DNA from: CAYJII01 sp964370225
GTDB lineage: Bacteria; Bacillota; Clostridia; Oscillospirales; Ruminococcaceae
Assembly: GCA_964370225.1 (NCBI GenBank)
Contig: CAYJII010000001.1
Span: forward strand, 124,001 to 188,000
Reading direction: 5' to 3'
Length of the DNA: 64,000 nucleotides
The notes below the pieces were generated by a model, which worked only from the letters and a program-made list of their open reading frames with translations, was not told the origin of the DNA and did not search any database. The stretch's first letter is position 1; every line of letters begins with the position of its first letter. Of this stretch, positions 24,683 through 32,577 are shown in pieces. The position numbers and the translations under genes are program-made.

Positions 24683-25273
24683 ATGATTGATACTGACGTA
24701 AGAAAACACGTCCAATCTTCCTTTGACTTGCTCGCAAAAAAGAGTTTGCTCGTGCACTTGCACCCAAACTTCATCACTACACTGGGCTTATTGACCGGGG
24801 TTACCTGTGCTGTGTTGATAGGATTTGGACATTTGTGGGAAGCTTTCATTTTATTGTGGGTTTCGGGACTTTTAGACGTTCTCGACGGTACTGTAGCAAG
24901 AATTACAGGCAAAACGTCGAGCATAGGCGCATATTTAGATTTGATTTTTGATAGAGTAGTGGAGGGGGCTATCATCTTCTCATTTTACTTTATCGCACCT
25001 CAATTTGCGATTTTTTACTTTGTCTTTTTCATGGGAGCGATGTTTAATTTCACAACATTTATGCTCGCTGGCACATTGTTTAAAAACACAGGCAAAAAAA
25101 GTATGCATTACGACATCGGTTTAGTAGAGCGTACCGAATCATTTATTACTTTTGGTTTGATGATGCTCTTCCCTGCGTTCATCCCATATATATTGGGATT
25201 ATTTAACTTTTTGATGATACTAACTGGAATTATTCGAATTTATAGAATAATAAAGCATGAAGCTGTAAACTAA
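24683..25273 (+). CDS. CDP-alcohol phosphatidyltransferase family protein
   Basis: Integral membrane enzyme of 196 residues that transfers a phosphatidyl-type group from a CDP-alcohol. The complete catalytic signature is present: D65-x2-D68-G69-x2-A72-R73-x8-G82-x3-D86-x3-D90. Around six hydrophobic helices surround it. The acceptor alcohol cannot be told; it could make phosphatidylglycerol phosphate, a phosphatidylinositol-type lipid or another phospholipid. It follows the flavoprotein gene by 12 bases, so they are probably cotranscribed. Confidence 0.9.
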   Translation: MIDTDVRKHVQSSFDLLAKKSLLVHLHPNFITTLGLLTGVTCAVLIGFGHLWEAFILLWVSGLLDVLDGTVARITGKTSSIGAYLDLIFDRVVEGAIIFSFYFIAPQFAIFYFVFFMGAMFNFTTFMLAGTLFKNTGKKSMHYDIGLVERTESFITFGLMMLFPAFIPYILGLFNFLMILTGIIRIYRIIKHEAVN

Positions 25274-25281
25274 AAAAACAT

Positions 25282-25320
25282 TTATTGCCATGTAGAGTAA
25301 CTATCTCTGTATGGCAATAA
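25282..25320 (+). terminator. Inverted repeat after the phosphatidyltransferase gene
   Basis: Arms ttattgccat and atggcaataa with an inner AGAG/CTCT pairing. There is no T run after it on the plus strand; a run of seven A precedes it, giving Ts only on the minus strand. Confidence 0.55.
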
Positions 25321-25400
25321 TAGTATATAGTATTATTATGCACAAATAAACAATTGCCATAATTGCTATATTATTTGTTTTTAATTATATGTTATGACTG

Positions 25401-25429
25401 TGGACATTAAAAAGATTATATGTTATTAT
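25401..25429 (+). promoter_or_regulatory. Candidate promoter of the REC-GGDEF gene
   Basis: TGGACA (25401-25406), 17 bases, TATTAT (25424-25429), about 50 bases before ATG 25479. Confidence 0.45.
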
Positions 25430-25478
25430 GTAAATATATGTAATGTTTTTATGCATCATATTTTATGTGGAGGTAGAT

Positions 25479-27218
25479 ATGGACCAAATACTGATTGTTG
25501 ACGATAGTGCAATGAATCGCATGGCGCTAAGCAACATTTTAAAAGAAGATTTCCAAGTGGTTCAAGCGAGTAGCGGGATGGAAATGTTTAATGTTCTGGA
25601 AGAAACAGATCCTAAGCTGATTTTATTGGATATAGTCATGCCTGAGTTAGACGGGTTTGAAGTTATAGGAAAACTAAAATCAAGCGAAGAATACAGCAAA
25701 ATCCCTGTAATATTTATCACTGGGCTAAATGACTCTGCCAGTGAGGAAAAAGGGTTTCAGCTAGGTGCTATCGACTATATCACCAAGCCTTTTCAGGCAA
25801 ATGTAGTACGTGCAAGGGTGCATTCTTATGTACAACTTTACGACTTTATTCGTCAAGCAGAAATGCTCGGACAAAACGACGGTTTAACAGGCTTATATAA
25901 TAAGAAGATGACCGAACAACAAATAAAAAAACAATTAGCAGCTGATCCCCCACTGTCCTCAGGTGCTCTTATGATAATTGACGTCGATAACTTTAAAAGT
26001 ATAAACGACACTTTCGGGCATTTGTATGGAGATGCTGTTATCACACAGCTTGGTAGCTCCTTGCGCACTATTTTCCAAAAGAGCGACATATTAGGGCGTG
26101 TTGGCGGTGACGAATTTTTCGTATTTTTACGCAATTACAAGGATGATGACGTTTTAAAGCAACGCGCAACAGAACTATGCAACGAATTTAGAAAAACATA
26201 TGAGCAAAACGGTATCACTGTTAAAATATCTGCCAGCATAGGAATTGCTACTTTAGAAAATTCCCGTGAATTTGAGGATATCTACCAGTTTGCAGATATC
26301 GCGCTTTACAGCACAAAGGCTCGCGGTAAAAACGGATATACTTTCTATACAGGCCAAGAAGAAATCACCTATAAATCCACTCGTACTGAGATAGAAAATA
26401 ATAAAACTAATCATTTTGATGCGACTGAAAACATCAAAGAATTTAAAGATAATTTAAAAGAATATATGTTCAATTTAGTTGAGGGTAGCAAAGTTGTGGA
26501 ATACACGATCCAGTCAATCCTTCAAATGATATGCAACAGATTTTCTTTTGAAAAAGCACATATCACAAAACTTGATTATGAAGAAATTGGTATAAAGAGC
26601 ATCTACAACTGGATTTCCTCTTCGCCAAACGATAAATCTACCATAACAGATTTATCATTCTCAGAAACAACTCAACTGCACAATATGTTTGCGACAAATA
26701 ATTTAGTGCTATCCATGCCAAATGAGCATAAGCATAATTTCTGTTCGCAACAAGATAATGGTAAAACATTATGCGTATTTGCGCTCAAAAACAAAAAAGC
26801 TCTGCTCGGATATATAACTTTTGAGAAAGATTCTGATGGCAGTGAGTTTAACCCTAAAGTTTTAAACAATATCGTAGATGTTTGTCAACAACTATCCACT
26901 GTTGTTACTAATCAGTTTTTACTTGAAAACATACGTGTTGTAAAAGATAATTTTGCAGAAGTATTAGATTCTATTAGCGACCCTATCTATGTAACAAAAC
27001 CTGAGAGTAATAAGCCTTTATTCATCAATAAAGCTGCCAAAAGCACAAATCTTACTTTCCATGGCAAATCGTGCTTTTCCGCTACGAGCACTTGTGAGGA
27101 TTGCTTATTAAAAGGCGCTATCAATAACAATGGATATTTCGAGGTGGAGAATATTATTTGCAAAGAAATCCCATGGACCAATGGCTCAAAAGCCTACATG
27201 ATTCAAAAAATGATATAA
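25479..27218 (+). CDS. Response regulator with diguanylate cyclase (REC-GGDEF) and unassigned C-terminal region
   Basis: 579 residues from ATG 25479, which has GGAGG upstream. Residues 1-120 form a receiver domain (acidic pair D8-D9, phospho-acceptor D51 in LLDIVMPE, K103 in TKPF). Residues about 128-295 form a GGDEF domain with intact GGDEF at 209-213, so it should make cyclic di-GMP. The inhibitory I-site RxxD is altered: Q200-K-S-D203, which would weaken product inhibition. Residues about 310-480 resemble a GAF-like sensory region, and the C-terminal part (about 500-579, with CFSATSTCEDC) looks PAS-like with closely spaced cysteines that might bind a metal or sense redox. No partner histidine kinase is adjacent. 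Confidence 0.9.
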   Translation: MDQILIVDDSAMNRMALSNILKEDFQVVQASSGMEMFNVLEETDPKLILLDIVMPELDGFEVIGKLKSSEEYSKIPVIFITGLNDSASEEKGFQLGAIDYITKPFQANVVRARVHSYVQLYDFIRQAEMLGQNDGLTGLYNKKMTEQQIKKQLAADPPLSSGALMIIDVDNFKSINDTFGHLYGDAVITQLGSSLRTIFQKSDILGRVGGDEFFVFLRNYKDDDVLKQRATELCNEFRKTYEQNGITVKISASIGIATLENSREFEDIYQFADIALYSTKARGKNGYTFYTGQEEITYKSTRTEIENNKTNHFDATENIKEFKDNLKEYMFNLVEGSKVVEYTIQSILQMICNRFSFEKAHITKLDYEEIGIKSIYNWISSSPNDKSTITDLSFSETTQLHNMFATNNLVLSMPNEHKHNFCSQQDNGKTLCVFALKNKKALLGYITFEKDSDGSEFNPKVLNNIVDVCQQLSTVVTNQFLLENIRVVKDNFAEVLDSISDPIYVTKPESNKPLFINKAAKSTNLTFHGKSCFSATSTCEDCLLKGAINNNGYFEVENIICKEIPWTNGSKAYMIQKMI

Positions 27219-27226
27219 ATACTTTT

Positions 27227-27270
27227 AAATTGGCAAGCTACTAAATGTATCTTGTCAATTTTTTATTTTT
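27227..27270 (+). terminator. Terminator after the REC-GGDEF gene
   Basis: Stem aaattggcaag with cttgtcaattt (27227-27261, one G-U pair), followed by TTTTTTATTTTT. Confidence 0.85.
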
Positions 27271-27347
27271 ATTGTATACTATAATAAATCTGTTCTCGCT
27301 TAAGTTGGGCGCAGTATATACCTTTAATGCCCAAATATCATCGAATT

Positions 27348-27365
27348 CATGAATATTTTTGCATA
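27348..27365 (+). promoter_or_regulatory. ARG box 1 (ArgR operator) upstream of argD
   Basis: The 18 bases CATGAATATTTTTGCATA closely match the Firmicutes/Enterobacteria ARG box pattern (CATGAATAAAAATKCAWG from memory). It lies 33 bases upstream of the -35 box of argD. Confidence 0.65.
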
Positions 27366-27379
27366 TTTATCCGATTTTA

Positions 27380-27409
27380 GTTGCATATTTATTCGTCGTG
27401 TGGTATTAT
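27380..27409 (+). promoter_or_regulatory. argD promoter with ARG box 2 over the -35 region
   Basis: TTGCAT (27381-27386), 17 bases, TATTAT (27404-27409). On the opposite strand 27380-27397 reads GACGAATAAATATGCAAC, a second ARG-box match. The centres of the two boxes are 32 bases apart, three helical turns, which suits a hexameric repressor touching both and blocking the -35 element. Confidence 0.65.
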
Positions 27410-27448
27410 TTGTTTATACAAATTATCTTATATTAGGGAGTTTTGAAA

Positions 27449-28615
27449 ATGAGTATATTAAAAGAAAAAGATAAAAACTATATCGTAGGCACATATAACC
27501 GCTTTGATGTCGCTATCGTTTCAGGAAATGGTAGCACTTGCACAGACGAAGATGGCAAAAATTACATCGATTTCACATCAGGTATCGGAGTAAATTCGCT
27601 TGGTTTTGCCGATAGCGACTGGGCAAACGCAGTTGCTAAACAGGCTCAAACTATGCAGCACATCAGCAATTTATATTATACCAAACCATGTGTTGACTTA
27701 GCAGAAAAGCTTTGTCAAATCACAGGCTACAGCAAAGTATTCTTTGCAAACAGTGGTGCTGAAGCAAACGAGGGCGCAATTAAAATTGCAAGAAAATACA
27801 GCTTTGATAAATATGGCGAGGGCAAAAGTAAAATCATCACACTTGTAAACTCTTTCCATGGGCGCACAATTACAACGCTTGCGGCTACTGGTCAAGACGT
27901 GTTCCATAATTTCTTTTTCCCGTTTACAGAGGGTTTTGTCCATTGCGAGGCTAATAATATCACTGCACTAAATGAGCTAGTTGATGATAGCGTTTGCGCT
28001 ATAATGTACGAGCCTGTTTTAGGCGAGGGTGGTGTACTCGATTTAACCGCTGAATTTGCCGCTGAGCTTAAAAAAATCGCAGCAGAAAAGGATATCCTGC
28101 TAATCTCAGACGAGGTTCAAACCGGTATTGGCAGAACAGGAAAATTCCTCGCAAACGAACATTTTGATTTAAAACCTGATATTATATCGCTTGCAAAAGG
28201 TTTGGGTGGCGGACTGCCCATCGGCGCAATTTTATGCACGGAAAAAACCGCAGAAGTATTAGGATACTCCGCGCATGGTACTACTTTTGGTGGCAACCCT
28301 GTTTCATGTGCAGGCGCATTAGTATGCGTGGAAAAAATCTGTACTCCTGAGTTTTTAGCCGAAGTTACAAAAAAAGCCGAGTATATTAAAGAAAAGCTAC
28401 TCGCACTGAACAGTGTAAAATCCATTACAGGAAAAGGGCTCATGATTGGGATTTTGCCAACTGAAAAAGCAGTCGCAGAAGTCATGGGCGAGTGCATGAA
28501 AAACGGACTTTTAGTCCTTAGCGCAAAAGATAAAGTGCGCTTGTTACCCCCATTAAATATCAGCTATGCGGAAATTGATGCTGGGCTTGAAATTTTGTGC
28601 AAAGCATTGGGGTAA
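27449..28615 (+). CDS. argD: Acetylornithine aminotransferase
   Basis: PLP-dependent class III aminotransferase making N-acetylornithine in arginine synthesis. 388 residues from ATG 27449 (AGGGAG eight bases upstream; the TTG two codons earlier is too close to that site). Visible: FTSGIGVNSLG near the start, NSGAEANEGAIKIAR, EPVLGEGGV, DEVQTGIGRTG and SLAKGLGGGLPIGA with the PLP lysine, and TTFGGNPVSCAG. Preceded by two ARG boxes, so repressed by ArgR with arginine. The rest of the ornithine branch (argB, C, J) is not in the window. Confidence 0.93.
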   Translation: MSILKEKDKNYIVGTYNRFDVAIVSGNGSTCTDEDGKNYIDFTSGIGVNSLGFADSDWANAVAKQAQTMQHISNLYYTKPCVDLAEKLCQITGYSKVFFANSGAEANEGAIKIARKYSFDKYGEGKSKIITLVNSFHGRTITTLAATGQDVFHNFFFPFTEGFVHCEANNITALNELVDDSVCAIMYEPVLGEGGVLDLTAEFAAELKKIAAEKDILLISDEVQTGIGRTGKFLANEHFDLKPDIISLAKGLGGGLPIGAILCTEKTAEVLGYSAHGTTFGGNPVSCAGALVCVEKICTPEFLAEVTKKAEYIKEKLLALNSVKSITGKGLMIGILPTEKAVAEVMGECMKNGLLVLSAKDKVRLLPPLNISYAEIDAGLEILCKALG

Positions 28616-28673
28616 AATACCACAGAAAAAATACAGCATGGCTGTGAATATAAAATAAGAAGGAAGATTTTTT

Positions 28674-29963
28674 ATGTTAGATATAAAATTTTTAAGACAA
28701 AACCCAGATATCGTTAAAGCGAATATCGAAAAGAAGTTTCAACAATCAAAGCTAGCACTTGTTGATGAAGTTATTGAGCTTGATGAAAAAAATCGTGCGA
28801 TAATGACTGAGGCAGATGAGCTAAGAGGTGCGCGCAACAAGCTATCAAAAAGCATTGGCGCTTTGATGGCGCAAGGTAAAAAAGACGAAGCTGAGGAAGT
28901 GAAATCTCAGGTAAACGCTAATTCTGCTCGCCTAAAAGAGCTTGAGGAGCTTGAAGCTACATTACAAAAGCAAATTGAAGACATTATGCTTATTTTGCCA
29001 AATATTATTGATGATAGCGTGCCAATCGGAAAAGATGATAGCGAGAATGTTGAAATTAAACGCTACAAAGAACCAGTTACTCCAGATTTTGAAGTTCCAT
29101 ATCACGCAGAAATTATGGAAAGCTTTTCTGGTTTAGACCTTGATAGCGCAAGAAAAGTTGCGGGCAATGGTTTTTACTACCTCATGGGTGATATCGCAAG
29201 ACTGCATAGTGCTGTGATTTCCTTTGCACGTGATTTTATGATAGACCGTGGTTTTACTTACTGCATACCTCCATATATGATTCGTTCAAGCGTTGTTACA
29301 GGAGTAATGAGCTTTGCGGAGATGGAAGCTATGATGTATAAAATTGAGGGTGAGGATTTATACTTAATCGGTACGAGTGAACACTCCATGATTGGTAAAT
29401 TCATCGATAGCATTTTGCCAGAAGAAACTTTGCCACAAACGCTAACTAGCTACTCGCCTTGCTTTAGAAAAGAAAAAGGTGCGCATGGCATCGAAGAACG
29501 TGGCGTTTATCGTATCCACCAATTTGAAAAACAAGAGATGATTGTCGTGTGTAAACCTGAGGATAGCCCTACTTGGTTTGAGACAATGTTAAATAATACA
29601 GTTGAACTCTTCGGCGCACTCGACATTCCAGTTCGCACAATCGAGTGCTGTAGCGGTGATTTAGCCGACCTAAAAGTAAAAAGTATCGACGTTGAAGCTT
29701 GGAGTCCACGCCAACAAAAATATTTTGAAGTTGGTAGCTGCTCAAACCTTGGAGATGCGCAAGCTCGTCGCCTAAAAATCAGAGTAAATGGTGATGGTAA
29801 TAATAAATATTTAGCACATACGCTTAATAATACAGTTGTCGCTCCTCCTAGAATGCTAATTGCATTTTTAGAAAACAACCTACAAGCAGATGGCAGCGTA
29901 TTAATTCCAGAAGCACTGCGCCCTTACATGGGTGGCAAAGAAGCACTTATCCCGAATAAATAA
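28674..29963 (+). CDS. serS: Seryl-tRNA synthetase
   Basis: Class II synthetase charging tRNA-Ser (and tRNA-Sec where present). 429 residues: N-terminal antiparallel coiled-coil arm (about 30-105), then the catalytic core with class II motif 2 CFRKEKGAHG followed by RVHQFEK-like YRIHQFEKQEM and motif 3 near PPRMLIAFLENN. EAWSPRQQKYFEVGSCSN is the serine-site region. AAGGAAG precedes ATG 28674. No T-box leader lies in the 58 bases after argD. Confidence 0.96.
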   Translation: MLDIKFLRQNPDIVKANIEKKFQQSKLALVDEVIELDEKNRAIMTEADELRGARNKLSKSIGALMAQGKKDEAEEVKSQVNANSARLKELEELEATLQKQIEDIMLILPNIIDDSVPIGKDDSENVEIKRYKEPVTPDFEVPYHAEIMESFSGLDLDSARKVAGNGFYYLMGDIARLHSAVISFARDFMIDRGFTYCIPPYMIRSSVVTGVMSFAEMEAMMYKIEGEDLYLIGTSEHSMIGKFIDSILPEETLPQTLTSYSPCFRKEKGAHGIEERGVYRIHQFEKQEMIVVCKPEDSPTWFETMLNNTVELFGALDIPVRTIECCSGDLADLKVKSIDVEAWSPRQQKYFEVGSCSNLGDAQARRLKIRVNGDGNNKYLAHTLNNTVVAPPRMLIAFLENNLQADGSVLIPEALRPYMGGKEALIPNK

Positions 29964-30020
29964 CAATGCTTGTGTGGAGGACTTTTGCCACATTAGCAGA
30001 AATCATAAAGGAGAAGCAAG

Positions 30021-30926
30021 ATGAAACATTTACTAAAAATGCTTGATATGAGCAAGGAAGACATCATTGAAATATTAAACTTAGCAGACCAGCTAAAGTA
30101 TGAAAATAAACATAATATCCCACACAAAAGACTCGAAGGACAAACTTTGGGTATGATTTTCCAAAAATCATCTACAAGAACTAGGGTTTCCTTTGAAGTT
30201 GGAATGTACCAACTAGGAGGCACTGCGCTATTTTTGAACGCAAACGATATGCAAATCGGCAGAGGCGAGCCAATATGCGATACTGCACGAGTACTATCTA
30301 GATATCTTGACGGCATCATGATTAGAACATTTGAGCAATCGCAAGTGGAAGATTTAGCAAAATATGGCTCTATCCCAATAATTAACGGACTCACCGACTT
30401 TTCACACCCATGCCAAATTCTTGCAGACTTAATGACTATCAGAGAATATAAAGGTGCATTTGAAGGTCACAAAATGTGTTATATCGGCGATGGGAACAAC
30501 ATGGCAAACTCACTAATAGTAGGTGGTCTTAAAGTTGGCATGGATGTTTCTGTTGCGTGCCCTAAAGACTACGAACCCGATGCGCAAGTGCTTGAGTTTG
30601 CAAAGGCGTATGATAATTTTACACTAACTGATGATATTTTCATAGCTGCTGAGAACGCAGATGTTGTAATCACAGACGTGTGGGCTTCGATGGGGCAAGA
30701 GGACGAAACAGCAAAAAGACAAGCAGCGTTTAAAGGTTATCAAATCAATGATGAGCTAATGTCAAAAGCGAAATCTGACGCTATGATTTTGCACTGTTTG
30801 CCTGCTCATAGAGAAGAAGAAATCACCGCTAAGGTGTTCGAGGCGCACGCAAATGAAATTTTTGATGAAGCTGAAAATAGACTCCATGCACAAAAAGCTG
30901 TGCTAGTTAAGCTAATGGAGAAATAA
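30021..30926 (+). CDS. argF: Ornithine carbamoyltransferase
   Basis: Carbamoyl phosphate plus ornithine to citrulline. 301 residues, family length. Carbamoyl phosphate site KSSTRTRVSFE, then IMIRTF, HPCQILADLMT, and the ornithine loop HCLPAHR with DVWASMGQE before it. AAAGGAG lies before ATG 30021. It is in the same orientation as argD, separated by serS; no own ARG box was seen, so it may be read from the argD promoter. Confidence 0.96.
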   Translation: MKHLLKMLDMSKEDIIEILNLADQLKYENKHNIPHKRLEGQTLGMIFQKSSTRTRVSFEVGMYQLGGTALFLNANDMQIGRGEPICDTARVLSRYLDGIMIRTFEQSQVEDLAKYGSIPIINGLTDFSHPCQILADLMTIREYKGAFEGHKMCYIGDGNNMANSLIVGGLKVGMDVSVACPKDYEPDAQVLEFAKAYDNFTLTDDIFIAAENADVVITDVWASMGQEDETAKRQAAFKGYQINDELMSKAKSDAMILHCLPAHREEEITAKVFEAHANEIFDEAENRLHAQKAVLVKLMEK

Positions 30927-30928
30927 AA

Positions 30929-31348
30929 ATGCATATTAGGAAGATGTCTATTGATGATTATAGTGAAGTATATAATTTATGGGCAAATACTCCTGGCATG
31001 GGTTTAAATGATATTAACGACTCAAAAGACGGGATAAATAAGTATTTACTCAGAAACCCCAATACATGCTTCGTCGCAGAGGAAGATAACGAAATAATCG
31101 GTGTGATTTTATCGGGGCACGATGGGCGCAGAGGAATGATTTACCACGCTGCAGTTTCACTAAAACATCAGAGAAAAGGTATTGGAGAAAAACTGCTTGA
31201 CACAGCAGTATCTGCGCTAAAAGACGAAGGAATCACTAAAGTACTCCTTGTGGTCTTTGAGAAAAACGAAAAAGGGAACGCCTTTTGGGAGAAACAAAAT
31301 TTCACTAAGAGAACTGATATAGTCTATCGCAATAAACTGATAGTATGA
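30929..31348 (+). CDS. GNAT-family N-acetyltransferase
   Basis: 139 residues, two bases after the argF stop. The acetyl-CoA loop HQRKGIGEKLL (near residues 84-94) and the C-terminal VFEKNEKGNAFWEKQNF are typical. The segment AAVSLKHQRKG resembles small-molecule or protein N-acetyltransferases. Coupling to argF might suggest an amino-acid substrate, but nothing in the sequence proves it. Confidence 0.88.
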   Translation: MHIRKMSIDDYSEVYNLWANTPGMGLNDINDSKDGINKYLLRNPNTCFVAEEDNEIIGVILSGHDGRRGMIYHAAVSLKHQRKGIGEKLLDTAVSALKDEGITKVLLVVFEKNEKGNAFWEKQNFTKRTDIVYRNKLIV

Positions 31349-31391
31349 TCAAAAAAACTACAAATAAATTTTTAAGAAACGGAGCATTATT

Positions 31392-32405
31392 ATGCTAGTT
31401 TTAGGAATAGAGAGCTCATGTGATGAAACTGCTGCTTCCGTGGTCAAAGACGGACGCACAGTGCTCTCCAATGTTATCATATCGCAAATTGATGTGCACA
31501 AACTCTATGGTGGTGTCGTGCCTGAAATCGCATCAAGACAGCACTGTGAAAGCATATGTGCCATTACCGAAGAGGCGCTTGCAAAAGCAAATGTCACTCT
31601 CGAGGATATCGATGCGATAGCAGTAACATATGCACCAGGGTTAATCGGAGCTTTGCTTGTTGGTGTGAATTTTGCAAAAGGTTTAGCGCTCGCAAACGCA
31701 AAACCTCTTGTTCCCGTGCACCATATCAGGGGGCATATCGCAGCTAACTTCATCGCTCACCCCGAGCTAAAACCGCCATTTATGTGCATGGTGATGAGCG
31801 GAGGACATAGCCATATAATCGAAGTTTTGGACTATACAAAATTCAATGTTATCGGAAAAACTCGTGATGACGCAGTCGGCGAAGCATACGACAAAGCAGC
31901 AAGAGCGCTAGGTCTACCCTATCCTGGCGGAAAATACATGGACGAGCATGCTTTTAAGGGCGATGATAGCGCATACACTCTACCGCGCCCATCAATCGAG
32001 GGGAGCGAATACGACTTTAGCTTTTCGGGGCTAAAAACCGCTGTGCTCAACCACATTAATAATAGTGCGCAAAAAGGGGTTAGTGTTGATGTGAGCGACA
32101 TGGCTGCATCTTTCCAAAAAGCGGTATGTGATATGATTGCCACTCGCCTAATGAAAGCGACATGCACACTAGATTACAAGAAGCTTGTGCTTGCAGGTGG
32201 TGTTAGCGCAAACAAAGGCATCAGACAGCGTATTCAAAGTGAATGCGACAAGCTTGGGATTGAACTTTTTGTGCCACCGTTTGATTTATGTACTGACAAT
32301 GCCGCTATGATAGCAGCACAGGGATATTATGAATATCTAGATGGTAATTTGGCAACAATGGATTTGAATGCATACGCAACTCTTGCCCTAGATAGCTTAG
32401 AGTAA
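31392..32405 (+). CDS. tsaD: tRNA N6-adenosine threonylcarbamoyltransferase TsaD
   Basis: Transfers the threonylcarbamoyl group to A37 of ANN-decoding tRNAs, with TsaB and TsaE. 337 residues. Markers: GIESSCDETAASVV at the start, GGVVPEIASRQH, the metal-binding HHIRGHIAAN (two histidines), GGTRDDAVGEAYDK-like segment at KTRDDAVGEAYDKAAR, and LAGGVSANKGIR. GGAGC lies before ATG 31392. Ends with no clear terminator before the pckA promoter. Confidence 0.97.
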   Translation: MLVLGIESSCDETAASVVKDGRTVLSNVIISQIDVHKLYGGVVPEIASRQHCESICAITEEALAKANVTLEDIDAIAVTYAPGLIGALLVGVNFAKGLALANAKPLVPVHHIRGHIAANFIAHPELKPPFMCMVMSGGHSHIIEVLDYTKFNVIGKTRDDAVGEAYDKAARALGLPYPGGKYMDEHAFKGDDSAYTLPRPSIEGSEYDFSFSGLKTAVLNHINNSAQKGVSVDVSDMAASFQKAVCDMIATRLMKATCTLDYKKLVLAGGVSANKGIRQRIQSECDKLGIELFVPPFDLCTDNAAMIAAQGYYEYLDGNLATMDLNAYATLALDSLE

Positions 32406-32481
32406 AAACTCGGAAAATTTAGTCATATGTTACGAATTTGTTATAAGTTTGCTACAAAATTAACAATTTTAAATAAAGTGA

Positions 32482-32510
32482 TTGATTTTTTGACAAATCT
32501 GTTATATAAT
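32482..32510 (+). promoter_or_regulatory. Promoter of pckA
   Basis: TTGATT (32482-32487), 17 bases, TATAAT (32505-32510). It leaves a leader of roughly 60 bases before ATG 32578. Confidence 0.65.
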
Positions 32511-32577
32511 GATAATCGAGGAAAATTTTTATTTTTCATATTATTTTAATTCAACACAAAATGGAGGAAAAGAACTT

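Noticed and set aside
28616..28673. Possible T-box leader before serS
   Set aside because: Only 58 bases separate argD and serS and no T-box sequence or terminator is present.
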